Positions 40,998-49,314 of a stretch of DNA of 64,000 nucleotides are shown here, one piece after another; within the stretch, counting starts at the first letter, position 1; the number at the start of each line of letters is the position of its first letter. The stretch comes from DAOUBF01 sp034432795 (GTDB taxonomy: Bacteria; Chloroflexota; Anaerolineae; DSLN01), in the NCBI GenBank assembly GCA_034432795.1, contig DAOUBF010000079.1, positions 43,276-107,275 on the forward strand, in the 5' to 3' direction. Below the pieces are notes generated by a model. The model was not told the DNA's origin, did no database searches, and saw only the letters and a list, made by a program, of their open reading frames with translations. The position numbers and the translations under genes are program-made.

Positions 40998-42032
40998 TCA
41001 ATCGCTCTTCAATAGCGGTGTGGCCTGCAGTTCGGGGATGCTGCCGGCGCCGGCACAGAACATGGCGATGCGCAACACGCGCGTGATCTCGGTGATGGCC
41101 TCAGAGACAGCCTCGGTGGAGACCGCCGCCGCTTTAAGGAACGGCCCGGCCATGCCCGCCGCTGCTGCGCCCAGGGCAATGCATTTGGCTACGTCAATGC
41201 CGTCGCGCAGGCCGCCGCTGGCGATGATCGGCAGGTTGGGTGCGCCCCGGCGGGCCATCAACAGCGTCTCGGCGGTGGGCAGCCCCCAATCGGCGAAGGC
41301 GCTGGCCACGCGGCGATGCAGTTCAGTTGGCGCCCGCCGCGCCTCCACCTCGCTCCAGGAGGTGCCGCCCGCGCCGGCCACATCCAGCGCAGCCACGCCG
41401 GCCTCGGCCAACTGGCGCGCCACACGCTCCGACAGCCCCCAGCCCACCTCTTTGACCACGACCGGCACGGGCAGCGCCCGGCACACCGCTTCAATCCGCC
41501 GCAGCAGCCCCTTCCAGTTCCCGTCGCCGCCGGGCTGAACGGCCTCCTGGAGCGCGTTCAGGTGCAGGATGAGCGCGTCTGCCTCCACCATCTCCACCGC
41601 GCGGCGGCATTGATCCACACCATAGCCGTAGTTGAGTTGCACGGCGCCGAGGTTAGCGAACAGCAGGATGTCCGGTGCCAGGTCGCGGACCTGGTAGGTG
41701 GAGGCCAGGGCGGGGTTCTCAATGGCGGCCCGCTGCGAGCCGAGGCCCATGGCGATACCGGCGGCCTGGGCCGCCTGGGCCAGGTTGCGGTTGATCGTGC
41801 GGGCCGTCTCGGTGCCGCCGGTCATGGAGGAGATCAGCAGCGGCGCCCGCAGGCGCTTGCCCAGCAGCGTGGTAGAGAGGTCAATCTCGTCCAGGTTCAG
41901 TTCGGGCAGCGCCTGGTGGATGAAGCGGTAGCGTTCCAGCCCGGTTGTCAGGCGGGGGAACTGCACGTCCTCTTCCAGGTTAATGCGGATATGGTCCGCT
42001 TTGCGCCGCTCAATCTCAGGTGGGGTGCTCAC
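40998..42032 (-). CDS. fni: Type 2 isopentenyl-diphosphate delta-isomerase
   Basis: FMN/NADPH-dependent interconversion of IPP and DMAPP. 344 residues from a GTG at 42032, chosen because AGGAGG lies 5 bp upstream and the protein then starts STPPEIERRKADHIRI, the usual Fni opening. LLISSMTGGTETARTINRNLAQAAQ, MGLGSQRAAIENP, NLGAVQLNYG, LNALQEAVQPGGDGNW, VVVKEVGWGLS, DVAGAGGTSWSEVE and ASGGLRDGIDVAKCIALGA are all family signatures. Longer upstream frames lack a ribosome site. Confidence 0.95.
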   Translation of the reverse strand: MSTPPEIERRKADHIRINLEEDVQFPRLTTGLERYRFIHQALPELNLDEIDLSTTLLGKRLRAPLLISSMTGGTETARTINRNLAQAAQAAGIAMGLGSQRAAIENPALASTYQVRDLAPDILLFANLGAVQLNYGYGVDQCRRAVEMVEADALILHLNALQEAVQPGGDGNWKGLLRRIEAVCRALPVPVVVKEVGWGLSERVARQLAEAGVAALDVAGAGGTSWSEVEARRAPTELHRRVASAFADWGLPTAETLLMARRGAPNLPIIASGGLRDGIDVAKCIALGAAAAGMAGPFLKAAAVSTEAVSEAITEITRVLRIAMFCAGAGSIPELQATPLLKSD

Positions 42033-42171
42033 ATCGGCCTCCTCAGGGCTTCGGCCTCGTAACTTTTTCTTTTCCCCGGTGTTCAACCAGGGTAGAGTCA
42101 TCTTAACAGCCCTGGAGCGGGTTGTCAAGCGGCCAATGATGGACGGGTGCATTCCATACTGGAGGCAGCCC

Positions 42172-42226
42172 GTAGGGCGGCTTTCTATAGCCGCCGCAGC
42201 GCGGCAGGTTTAGAAACCTGCCCTAC
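42172..42226. repeat. Nested inverted repeat, GTAGGGC...CCCTAC
   Basis: Outer GTAGGG/CCCTAC arms enclose two hairpins, GGCGGC-TTTCTATA-GCCGCC and GGCAGGTTTAGAAACCTGCC. Related to 2882-2946. The 42033-42340 gap contains this, the acpP promoter and no gene. Confidence 0.7.
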
Positions 42227-42268
42227 GCCGGGGAGGGAAACCCGGCCTACTGGGATGGGGCATCTGGC

Positions 42269-42310
42269 TTGACAATCTCGGCCAGAACGATAGAATGTGA
42301 TAGTTATCAC
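42269..42310 (+). promoter_or_regulatory. acpP promoter with overlapping palindrome
   Basis: TTGACA (42269-42274), 16-bp spacer, TAGAAT (42291-42296). Immediately after, GTGATA-GT-TATCAC (42297-42310) is a perfect 6-bp inverted repeat covering the expected start site, a plausible operator. Confidence 0.7.
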
Positions 42311-42340
42311 ATCCTGATCCCTCACGAAGGAGCAAAGTTC

Positions 42341-42580
42341 ATGACAACTGTCTACGAGCGTGTGCGCGATATTATCGTAGACCGGCTGGGCGTAGACCCC
42401 AGCAAGGTCACTCCGGAGGCCCGCTTCCGTGAGGACCTGGAAGCGGATTCGCTGGACCTGGTTGAGCTGATCATGGCCTTTGAGGAGAGCTTCGGCGGGG
42501 AGATCTCTGACGAGGACGCGCAGAAGATCACCACCGTCGGTGAAGCCGTCGCCTATATTGAAGCCCACATGAACCCCTGA
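42341..42580 (+). CDS. acpP: Acyl carrier protein
   Basis: 79 residues, acidic. The phosphopantetheine serine lies in LEADSLDLVELIMAFEESFG (DSLD). VRDIIVDRLGVDPSKVTPEARF and a final TTVGEAVAYIEAH are typical. ATG at 42341 with GAAGGAG about 9 bp upstream; the frame is open further upstream only through the promoter. Carries acyl chains in fatty-acid synthesis; no other fab gene is adjacent, so it is a stand-alone unit with its own promoter. Confidence 0.95.
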   Translation: MTTVYERVRDIIVDRLGVDPSKVTPEARFREDLEADSLDLVELIMAFEESFGGEISDEDAQKITTVGEAVAYIEAHMNP

Positions 42581-42620
42581 ATATCGGTCAGCAGTAGCCG
42601 GGTAGTCCAACTACCTGTAC

Positions 42621-42641
42621 GGGCGGGTCTCGGACCCGCCC
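42621..42641. repeat. GGGCGGGTC-TCG-GACCCGCCC hairpin
   Basis: Perfect 9-bp arms, 3-nt loop, flanked by GTAC/CTAC. It lies between convergent acpP and the TPR/propeller gene and could act as a transcript 3' end, though there is no T-tract. Confidence 0.6.
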
Positions 42642-42650
42642 CTACTGCTG

Positions 42651-44537
42651 TCACGGCGCCCACGCCAGCCGCTGATTCAGCCAATCCGGATACACCGGGC
42701 CGAGGTCCAGGAGTTTACGCTGCTGGCTGCCGTCGGGCTGCATGAGATAGATCCCCCAGGCACCGTCACGGTCGGAGATGAAGGCCAGGGCGCTGCCATC
42801 CGGCGCCCAGGCGGGCAGACCATCGTTGGCCGGGTCGTTGGTCAACAGCGTCACCCCGCCCCAGATGTTGACCGTGTACACCTCCCAATTGCCGCTGTGG
42901 TTGGACATATAGGCAATGTACATGCCGTCCGGTGACCAGGCCAGGCCGATGTCGTTGACGTCGGCGGTCAGCCGCACCGCTGGCTCCGGGTCATCGGGGT
43001 TGCTGTCGGAGAAGATGCCGCAGAATCGGCCAGAGCGGTCACAGCCGGTATAGGCCAGGGATTGCGAGGGGGACCACGCCGGCCAGCGGCCTTTGCCCAC
43101 CGCCCTGGGCGGCCCACTGCCATCGGCGTTGATGATATAAATCGTCCATTCGCCCTGGTCGTCCGGCGCGGCGTAAGCCAGACGTGTGCCGTCAGGCGCC
43201 CAGGTGGGATGGCTGATCGTGCCGCTGATGACCTGGGTCAGGTTGCCGGGGTCGCCGTTGGTGATGTACAGGCCGGGCCTGTCGCCGTGCATCCGGAAGG
43301 CCAGCCAGGTGCCGTCCCGATTCCAGGCCGGCTGGTCGGCGCCAATGGCGATGCGCTCGCGCCGCAGCCCATCGGCATAGACCACATACAGGCTGGAATC
43401 GCCCAGAGCCGGGTCGTAAGCCACATAGGCCAGCTTGCCGGTGTGGAAGCCGCCAATGGGCATAGCCGTGCTCAAAGGGACGGCGGTACTGACACTGCCG
43501 GGGAGCGGAGTGGGGGTGGCCTGCTGGCAGGCCCGCGAGGCGTTGATGCGCTTGCGCTCCACCTCTTCGTCGTAGCGCAGGCGCACGGCGGCGGCATACT
43601 GGGCTTCGGCAGGGCACCATTCGGTCTGTTGGGCCAGCAGGTCACCGTAGGTAATATGCGCCTCCACCAGCCGGTCGGCGACGTCGCGGTAATCCGGCGC
43701 CTGGGCGTATAGCTCCTCAAGCAGCGCAACGGCCTGACCCCAATCCTTGCCCCAATAGCGCTGCGCGGTCAGATAGGCAGCGGCGCGCCGGTATTGGGTC
43801 TCGGTATCGGGGTCAAGCGGTTGGATGGCGGCAGCCTGCTCCAGATAGGCCACGGCGCGTTCCAGTTGATCGCCGGCCAGGAGCGCCAGCCCCTCACGGC
43901 GATAGCAGGTATAGAGCATCTGCCGGGTGGCCTCGGTTTCGTAGCTGGGGTCAAAGGTCTGCGCCTCGCGCAGCGCGGCGATAGCCTCTTCGCACTGCCC
44001 GGCCTCAAAAGCGGCTTTGCCCCGGTTGAAAGCGGCCACAGCCGCATCGTGTTGCACCTGGGAGGTGGGGCTGGGGCCGCTTTGGAGATGGCTCTTGGCC
44101 CTGGCGATGGCCTCCAGGATACCGGGATAGGTGGCCCCGAATTCCCGCTCGTACAGCCCCTTGACATACTCAAACTCGGCCAGGGCGATCTCGTAATCGC
44201 CCCGCGCCAGGTAGCCCTCGCCCTTAGCGAAGTGCTGGTCGGCAATGGCACGAATGCGCTGCTCACGCTCCACGCCGCCCTGGTGGATGCCCAGGGCAAC
44301 CGCCGTGGCCATCGCCCCCAACACCAGGAGCGTGCCGATGAACGCCAGGCTGAGCAGGCGCAGCCAATCCCAGCGCTGCCACAGCCCCCTGGCACGGCGG
44401 GGCATGTCCTTCATGAGGATACCGCCGCAATTGGGGCAAAAGGCGAGCGCGGGATCGGCGTAGCGCGCGCCGCAGGTATCGCAGATCATAGCATAGCGTC
44501 CGGTCACCGCAGGCGCCGGCGGTCTGGAGGGGGTCAT
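42651..44537 (-). CDS. Zinc-ribbon, TPR and TolB-like beta-propeller membrane protein
   Basis: About 628 residues. An N-terminal zinc ribbon (ICDTCGARYADPALAFCPNCGG) is cytoplasmic; one TM segment (LLSLAFIGTLLVLGAMATAVAL) follows; then TPR-like helical repeats (about 90-340: KGEGYLARGDYEIALAEFEYVKG, GKAAFEAGQCEEAIAALREAQ). The C-terminal beta-propeller repeats end in NRDGTWLAFR, APDGTRLAYA, SPDGMYIAYM and APDGSALAFI. Start uncertain: ATG 44549, 44537 or 44489. Divergent from another TPR gene. Probably an envelope scaffold or sensor; no enzymatic motif seen. Confidence 0.75.
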   Translation of the reverse strand: MTPSRPPAPAVTGRYAMICDTCGARYADPALAFCPNCGGILMKDMPRRARGLWQRWDWLRLLSLAFIGTLLVLGAMATAVALGIHQGGVEREQRIRAIADQHFAKGEGYLARGDYEIALAEFEYVKGLYEREFGATYPGILEAIARAKSHLQSGPSPTSQVQHDAAVAAFNRGKAAFEAGQCEEAIAALREAQTFDPSYETEATRQMLYTCYRREGLALLAGDQLERAVAYLEQAAAIQPLDPDTETQYRRAAAYLTAQRYWGKDWGQAVALLEELYAQAPDYRDVADRLVEAHITYGDLLAQQTEWCPAEAQYAAAVRLRYDEEVERKRINASRACQQATPTPLPGSVSTAVPLSTAMPIGGFHTGKLAYVAYDPALGDSSLYVVYADGLRRERIAIGADQPAWNRDGTWLAFRMHGDRPGLYITNGDPGNLTQVISGTISHPTWAPDGTRLAYAAPDDQGEWTIYIINADGSGPPRAVGKGRWPAWSPSQSLAYTGCDRSGRFCGIFSDSNPDDPEPAVRLTADVNDIGLAWSPDGMYIAYMSNHSGNWEVYTVNIWGGVTLLTNDPANDGLPAWAPDGSALAFISDRDGAWGIYLMQPDGSQQRKLLDLGPVYPDWLNQRLAWAP

Positions 44538-44563
44538 CGGCTGCCTCACGACACCAGTCCTGT

Positions 44564-44613
44564 ATTATAACGGCTCCAGGCGACTTGTCCAAGTACAGGT
44601 GGCCTGCTATGAT
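44564..44613. promoter_or_regulatory. Overlapping divergent promoters
   Basis: Minus strand: TTGGAC (44587-44592), 17 bp, TATAAT (44564-44569). Plus strand: TTGTCC (44585-44590), 17 bp, TATGAT (44608-44613). The two -35 boxes share the sequence TTGTCCAA, so polymerases on the two sides should exclude each other. Confidence 0.75.
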
Positions 44614-44646
44614 CGGGGGCAGAATCCACGTGGGAGGGTCGCCCTG

Positions 44647-45810
44647 ATGTATCTCAGCCGGCCGCCTCGGAAGCGGCGCTTCCCCAGGCTGCTCCTCGTA
44701 GCCCTGGTGCTTGCCCTGGTCGGGGCCGCCCTCTGGGCCTACCGCCAGCCGCGTCCCCCCGCGATCGCGCTCATCCAGCCCACGCCCACACCGGCCATGA
44801 CACCTACGCGCTCCGCCTCTTCGTTCTTTGAGGAGGCCCAGACAGCGGAAGCAGAAGGCAGGCTCAATGCCGCCATCGCCGCCTATGAGCGGGCCATCGC
44901 GCTGGAGCCGAACCGGGCCGAGTATTATCCACCGCTCGCCAGGTTGCTGATCCTGCGCGGGCGGCTGGACCAGGCGCTGCGCTATGCCGACCGTGCCATT
45001 GCGCTCGCCCCCAGCAGCGCCCCGGCGCATGCGATCAAAGCGATGGCGCTGGATTGGAAAGGCGAAGCGGCAGCGGCAGTGATTGAGGCCCAAAAGGCCG
45101 TAGAGCTAGACCCCAACTATCCCGAAGCCTATGCCTATCTGGCCGAGGCGCTGGCCGACCAGGGGCGCTTCTTTGAGGCGGCTCAGGCGATTGAGAAGGC
45201 CCTGGCGCTGGACCCGGAGAACTTTGACGCCCGCCGCAACGCGGGCTACCTGCGTGAGGTCCAGGGCGATTACCGCGGCGCCATCGCGGAATACGAGAAG
45301 GCCGCCGCCCTCCAGCCCAACCTGGCCTATATCTATGTCAGTATCGCCCGCAATTACCGCGCCCTGAACGATTGGGACCGGGCGCTGGCGGCCTTCAACC
45401 AGGCCCACGCGGTGGACCCGGAGGATGCGCTGGTCCTGGACGAACTGGGGCGGAGCTACCTGGCCGTCGTGGGCGATGTCAATCAAGCCATCGCCTATCT
45501 GGAGCAGGCCGCCCAGCTTGAGCCGGACAACCCCAGGATTCTGGGCCATCTGGGCATCGCCTATTACCGCCGCCTGCGCTTTGAGGACGCCCAGCCGGTT
45601 CTGGAGAAGGCCATCGCCCTGGGCGATACCGGCCTGGATACGCTCTTCAGCCTGGGCCTGACGTATTACTACCTGGACCAATGTGACAAGGCCATCCCCA
45701 TTTTTGAGCAGGTGCTGGCCCAGGCACCCAACGATCCCACCGCCAGGGCCAACCTGCGCGATTGCCAGACGCGCCCCCCGCCGCGCCCCACAGCGACGCC
45801 CCGGCCCTGA
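44647..45810 (+). CDS. TPR-repeat protein, membrane-anchored
   Basis: 387 residues. A basic N-terminus and one TM segment (LLLVALVLALVGAALWAY) anchor it, followed by a Pro/Thr linker. About nine TPR motifs then fill residues 55-375, for example AEAEGRLNAAIAAYERAIALEPNR, ADQGRFFEAAQAIEKALALDPEN and YYLDQCDKAIPIFEQVLAQAPND, each with the canonical W/G/Y/A/P spacing. The Pro/Arg/Thr-rich tail is low complexity. ATG 44647 has GGGAGGG about 10 bp upstream. Protein-protein scaffold; the partner may be the divergent TPR/propeller protein. Confidence 0.82.
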   Translation: MYLSRPPRKRRFPRLLLVALVLALVGAALWAYRQPRPPAIALIQPTPTPAMTPTRSASSFFEEAQTAEAEGRLNAAIAAYERAIALEPNRAEYYPPLARLLILRGRLDQALRYADRAIALAPSSAPAHAIKAMALDWKGEAAAAVIEAQKAVELDPNYPEAYAYLAEALADQGRFFEAAQAIEKALALDPENFDARRNAGYLREVQGDYRGAIAEYEKAAALQPNLAYIYVSIARNYRALNDWDRALAAFNQAHAVDPEDALVLDELGRSYLAVVGDVNQAIAYLEQAAQLEPDNPRILGHLGIAYYRRLRFEDAQPVLEKAIALGDTGLDTLFSLGLTYYYLDQCDKAIPIFEQVLAQAPNDPTARANLRDCQTRPPPRPTATPRP

Positions 45811-45931
45811 TCGGTCGCTGCCTCCAGCGCAGATAGGACAAAATGCATCAGAAAAGGTGACATCTGTCCCTGGACAAGGGGAGCAGAGACGGGGTAGTCT
45901 GATTCCAGGGGTCGCTTACGCCAGATGAAAC

Positions 45932-45960
45932 TTGACAAACCAGGTCATATTTGGTATACT
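45932..45960 (+). promoter_or_regulatory. Promoter of the FTR1 iron permease gene
   Basis: TTGACA (45932-45937), 17-bp spacer, TATACT (45955-45960). The 120-bp leader downstream is strikingly AT-rich for this genome. Confidence 0.85.
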
Positions 45961-45990
45961 GAATTTAGTAGATGAGCATGATCTAATATT

Positions 45991-46009
45991 TTAGGTTAGA
46001 TATACCTAT
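45991..46009. promoter_or_regulatory. DtxR/IdeR-like iron box
   Basis: TTAGGTTAGATATACCTAT matches the 19-bp DtxR/IdeR consensus (TTAGGTTAGCCTAACCTAA) at 14 positions, including the complete left half. It lies about 25-43 nt after the predicted transcription start of an iron permease, where a repressor could block elongation. Confidence 0.6.
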
Positions 46010-46080
46010 CTTATGTCATGCGAAGCCTTCATCCGGTCCCCTATTTATCCTAACCCTACTCTAAAAGGAGGTCACTTTAC

Positions 46081-46911
46081 ATGCTGGCTGCTCTCCTCAT
46101 CACACTGCGCGAAGGCCTGGAAGCCGCGCTGATCGTCGGGATCGTTATCGGTTACTTAAAGAAGATCGGTTACCTGGATCGCCAACGTTACGCCTGGTTA
46201 GGGGTGTTGGTGGCCCTGGCGGGAAGCGTTGGGCTGGCGTTTGGCCTGCAACGGCTGGGGGTGGAACTGGAAGGGCAGGTGGAGCAGATTTTTGAAGGCA
46301 CCACCATGTTCCTGGCCGTGATCGTCCTCACCTGGATGATCTTCTGGATGCGCTATCAGGCGCGCTTCCTGAAGGCCGGGCTGGAGCGCGATGTGCGCCA
46401 GGCCACGCTTTCAGGTCAGAACTGGGGGTTGTTCGGCCTGACGTTCGTGGCCGTGTTCCGCGAGGGGGTGGAGACCGCGCTGTTCCTGTCGGCAGCCGCC
46501 TTCGCCAACGAGGGCACCACGACACTCATCGGCGCGGTGGTCGGGCTGGTTATCGCCGCAGCCCTCGGCTGGGCCATGTACGCCTCGGCCATCCGGCTGA
46601 ACATCCGCCGCTTCTTTGATGTCACCAGTGTTCTGCTTCTCCTGTTCGCGGCGGGCCTGTTGGCCCACGGCGTGCACGAATTCCAGGAAGCAGGGCTTTT
46701 GCCCTTCATGACCACGACCGTGTGGGACACCAGCCATATCCTCTCTGAAGAAAGCCTGATCGGTTCGCTGCTGAAGTCGCTGTTCGGCTACAATGCCGAT
46801 CCTTCGCTGCTTGAGGTCCTGGCCTACATCGGCTACTATGCCGTCATCCTGTCGGCCATCCGCTGGTGGATAGGGCGTCTGGCCGCACGCCCGGCTGGGG
46901 CCGCGCCCTGA
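46081..46911 (+). CDS. FTR1-family high-affinity iron permease
   Basis: 276 residues, about seven TM segments. Both iron-binding REXXE motifs are present: LREGLEAALIVGIVIGYLKKIG (R10-E14) and VFREGVETALFLSAAAFA (about R127-E131). ELEGQVEQIFEGTTMFLAVIVLTWMIFWM is the typical region between them. AAAAGGAGG precedes the ATG by 9 bp. No partner oxidase or EfeO/EfeB gene is adjacent, so the electron or oxidation partner is unknown. Expression is probably iron-repressed through the box at 45991. Confidence 0.92.
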   Translation: MLAALLITLREGLEAALIVGIVIGYLKKIGYLDRQRYAWLGVLVALAGSVGLAFGLQRLGVELEGQVEQIFEGTTMFLAVIVLTWMIFWMRYQARFLKAGLERDVRQATLSGQNWGLFGLTFVAVFREGVETALFLSAAAFANEGTTTLIGAVVGLVIAAALGWAMYASAIRLNIRRFFDVTSVLLLLFAAGLLAHGVHEFQEAGLLPFMTTTVWDTSHILSEESLIGSLLKSLFGYNADPSLLEVLAYIGYYAVILSAIRWWIGRLAARPAGAAP

Positions 46912-47072
46912 GAGGCGGATGTGCTTCAGTTAAAATCGCGCCCATAAGGGCGCACGGCCCTGCACCCCTACGGCTAGGCACCTAGCGGCGCGGGCGCCGG
47001 GCGTCGGCCTCTGCCGATGTCTGGCGCCCGCCCTTGCCCCAAAATTGAATTGCCCCGCAGAGACTGCCAGAA

Positions 47073-47101
47073 TTGACGTGCCCCCAGGCGTGTGTTATAC
47101 T
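47073..47101 (+). promoter_or_regulatory. Promoter of the HNH gene
   Basis: TTGACG (47073-47078), 17-bp spacer, TATACT (47096-47101). Upstream, 46936-47035 is GC-rich with hairpins (GCGCCCATAAGGGCGC, GGGCGCC..GGCGCCC) that may end the iron permease transcript. Confidence 0.75.
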
Positions 47102-47129
47102 TTTCCAGGATTCATGAAGCCGTTGGGGA

Positions 47130-47696
47130 ATGAACGGTATGGATGAAGGGAGTAGTGCGCTAGAAGCCAATGGGCATAGGGGGCAAGTCAGCCTCAACGA
47201 TGCCGTGTTAGTGCTCAACGCCAATTATGAGCCGCTTAACGTCTGCAATACGCGCCGTGCGCTGGGGCTGATCCTGGCGGGGAAGGCGGAAATCCTGGTG
47301 AATGGGCGCGGCGTGATCCGCACGGCGTATAACGAGTATCCCTGCCCCTCTGTCATCCGCATGGGCTACATGATCCATCGCCCACGCCCGCGTGTCAAGC
47401 TCACCAAACGGGAGATCTTCCGCCGCGATGGCTACACCTGCCAGTATTGCGGCCAGGAATCGCCCCATCTTACTATTGATCACGTCATCCCCCGCCATCG
47501 TGGAGGGACGCACAGTTGGGAGAACCTGGTGACGGCCTGCCCGGCCTGCAATCGGCGCAAGGGAGGGCGCACCTTGCAGGAGGCTCAGATGGTGCTGCGC
47601 CGCCGCCCGGTGGAACCGCAACCCACCGCCAGTTACCTCTTTGCCCGCCATCTGCGCGAGAACCACGACTGGGCCCCCTTCATTGAGGGCTGGTAG
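47130..47696 (+). CDS. HNH endonuclease family protein
   Basis: 188 residues. An N-terminal module (VLVLNANYEPLNVCNTRRALGLILAGKAEIL) precedes the HNH domain: RRDGYTCQYCGQESPHLTIDHVIPRHRGGTHSWENLVTACPACNRRKGGRT, where CxxC pairs bind Zn and the DH...N residues form the catalytic site (read in order, residues about 90-150). This architecture is widespread and conserved in many bacteria as a chromosomal housekeeping HNH protein of unknown role, not tied to a mobile element here. The 3' end overlaps the convergent phosphatase by 17 bp. Confidence 0.88.
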   Translation: MNGMDEGSSALEANGHRGQVSLNDAVLVLNANYEPLNVCNTRRALGLILAGKAEILVNGRGVIRTAYNEYPCPSVIRMGYMIHRPRPRVKLTKREIFRRDGYTCQYCGQESPHLTIDHVIPRHRGGTHSWENLVTACPACNRRKGGRTLQEAQMVLRRRPVEPQPTASYLFARHLRENHDWAPFIEGW

Positions 47697-48165
47697 AGCC
47701 AGCAGGTGGCGAGGCCAGTTCAATGATGCGGGGATAGCCGCGCTCAATCAGATCCTCCAGTTCAGCAGCGCACAGCCGATAGTCCTCTATCGCGCTACCG
47801 TAAGGGTCCTCCACGTCGTAGTGCAGGCCCACCATCTCGCTTAAGGCATAGACCTTATGGGCCTGCGCAGGGAACTCGGCCCGGATCGCCTCCGCCTGGC
47901 TCAACTCCATTGTCAGGATCAGATCGGCCTCGGCCACATCCTCCGCCGTCAACTTGTGCGAGCGGTGATCGCGCAGATCAATGCCCTTCTCCTCCATGAC
48001 CTGGATGGAGTACAGGGAGGCAGGTCGCCCCTCCACCGTCCAGGTACCCGCCGAACGCACGCTCCAATCCGCCCGCCCATCGCGTGCCAGCCGCGCCCGC
48101 AACAGGCCGACGGCCATCGGGGAGCGGCAAATGTTTCCTGTACAGACGAACAGTATTGTAGGCAT
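47680..48165 (-). CDS. Low-molecular-weight protein phosphatase
   Basis: 161 residues. The N-terminal P-loop VCTGNICRSPMA (C8-x5-R14) and the general acid in VEDPYGSAIEDY define the LMW-PTP fold. The Thr after the first Cys (CTGNICRS) is the pattern associated with protein-arginine phosphatases, so tyrosine versus arginine specificity is open. It follows the unknown gene by 12 bp and is last in the AOR gene group. Confidence 0.9.
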   Translation of the reverse strand: MPTILFVCTGNICRSPMAVGLLRARLARDGRADWSVRSAGTWTVEGRPASLYSIQVMEEKGIDLRDHRSHKLTAEDVAEADLILTMELSQAEAIRAEFPAQAHKVYALSEMVGLHYDVEDPYGSAIEDYRLCAAELEDLIERGYPRIIELASPPAGSTSPQ

Positions 48166-48177
48166 ACCCTCTATCTA

Positions 48178-49314
48178 TTATTCCAGATGAACTCCGGCTT
48201 CTAAAGTTTCCAGCAGCGCCAGGAGGCCGCCCGCCATGAGCGAGTGTCCGCCCAGCAGCACCGGGACGCGCGCAGCAGCGGCACAGGCGGTGAACTCGCG
48301 CCAGTAGGGATCGCTGACCTCAGCCGCGCAGAGCAAGTCCGAAGCGTAGCGGTCGGCAGCCGGGGGCCAGTTGCCCCGCTGGGCCATGAGCACCCGCGTG
48401 TCCAGGAAGACCGCTTCGGCCAGGCTGGCCAGCGTCTCAAAAAACGCCGCCGGCCCGACCAGGGACAGGTAGGCGCCGACGAGGGAGCGCACCTCGCCCC
48501 GCGCCAGGCGGCCACTCGCGGCCATCCCCCGCTCCTCGGCGAAGACCCGCACCCAGCAGGCCGTGCGTGTCTCCAGGTCGCGCCAGGTGGCCGCGCCGAT
48601 GCGACCGGCGACGAGCACGTGCCCGCCTTGCCGCGCCAGGACGCGGGCGGCGGCGCCCAGATTCGCTCTCACCCGGCGGCTCCGCTCTGCCCACATCTGG
48701 GCAGCCTGGCGCAAATGCCTCCCCGCCGCCGGGTGGAGCGCCGCGATCACGGCATCTGTAGGTGTGTCCAGATCGCACTGGGTTGCGGCGGAACGCGGCA
48801 GGACGTCGGCACTGAACCCGGCGTCGTGGACCAGCACCCAGGCCAGGGCGTTGTCACGCTCCAGGCGGTCGGCCAGGCCCACCACAACGTGGGCTGGGGC
48901 GAAGACCGCCCAATCGCTGGAGTGCAGGTTGTTGGTGACAACCGCACCCTCACGCAGGCGTGCAATAGCCTCGGCCAGCCCCTCGCCTCCCAGGAGTGGC
49001 ACACTGCCGCCGCCGACGTACAGGGCGCGTTGGACCCCATATGTTTCCACCAGCCCTGCCAGCCGTCGCCCGAAGTGGAAAGGCCCCTCCGGCGCATCCA
49101 GGTCAAATACGATCCTGTCGCTGCCGAGCGCATCTCTCAATGAGGCGGCCCAGACGGCATCGCTCGTCGCCACGATGATCTGGCCGATCTCCGGCAGTTC
49201 CAACGCGCGTTCCAGGAAGTCGCGGGCTGCGGCCTGGCGTGCCTGCCCGATGCATTGCTCGGCGGGAGAAGGGCCTTCCTGGCCGAGCAGGAGCAAGGCT
49301 ACCACGTGACCCAT
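48178..49314 (-). CDS. Unknown protein, nucleotidyltransferase-like N-terminus, in AOR operon
   Basis: About 378 residues. The first half loosely resembles GT-A/MobA-like nucleotidyltransferases: ELPEIGQIIVATSDAVW, RALYVGGGSVPLLGGEGLAEAI and a late QCDLDTPTDAVIAAL (the DxDTPxD turn of that fold). The usual N-terminal GGxSxR nucleotide loop is missing (LLLLGQEGPSPAEQC instead). The second half (about 200-378) is Ala/Arg-rich and helical with no motif I recognise. It overlaps the AOR stop by 16 bp, so it is translationally coupled to the tungstoenzyme. A cofactor-related role is possible but unproven. Confidence 0.6.
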   Translation of the reverse strand: MGHVVALLLLGQEGPSPAEQCIGQARQAAARDFLERALELPEIGQIIVATSDAVWAASLRDALGSDRIVFDLDAPEGPFHFGRRLAGLVETYGVQRALYVGGGSVPLLGGEGLAEAIARLREGAVVTNNLHSSDWAVFAPAHVVVGLADRLERDNALAWVLVHDAGFSADVLPRSAATQCDLDTPTDAVIAALHPAAGRHLRQAAQMWAERSRRVRANLGAAARVLARQGGHVLVAGRIGAATWRDLETRTACWVRVFAEERGMAASGRLARGEVRSLVGAYLSLVGPAAFFETLASLAEAVFLDTRVLMAQRGNWPPAADRYASDLLCAAEVSDPYWREFTACAAAARVPVLLGGHSLMAGGLLALLETLEAGVHLE

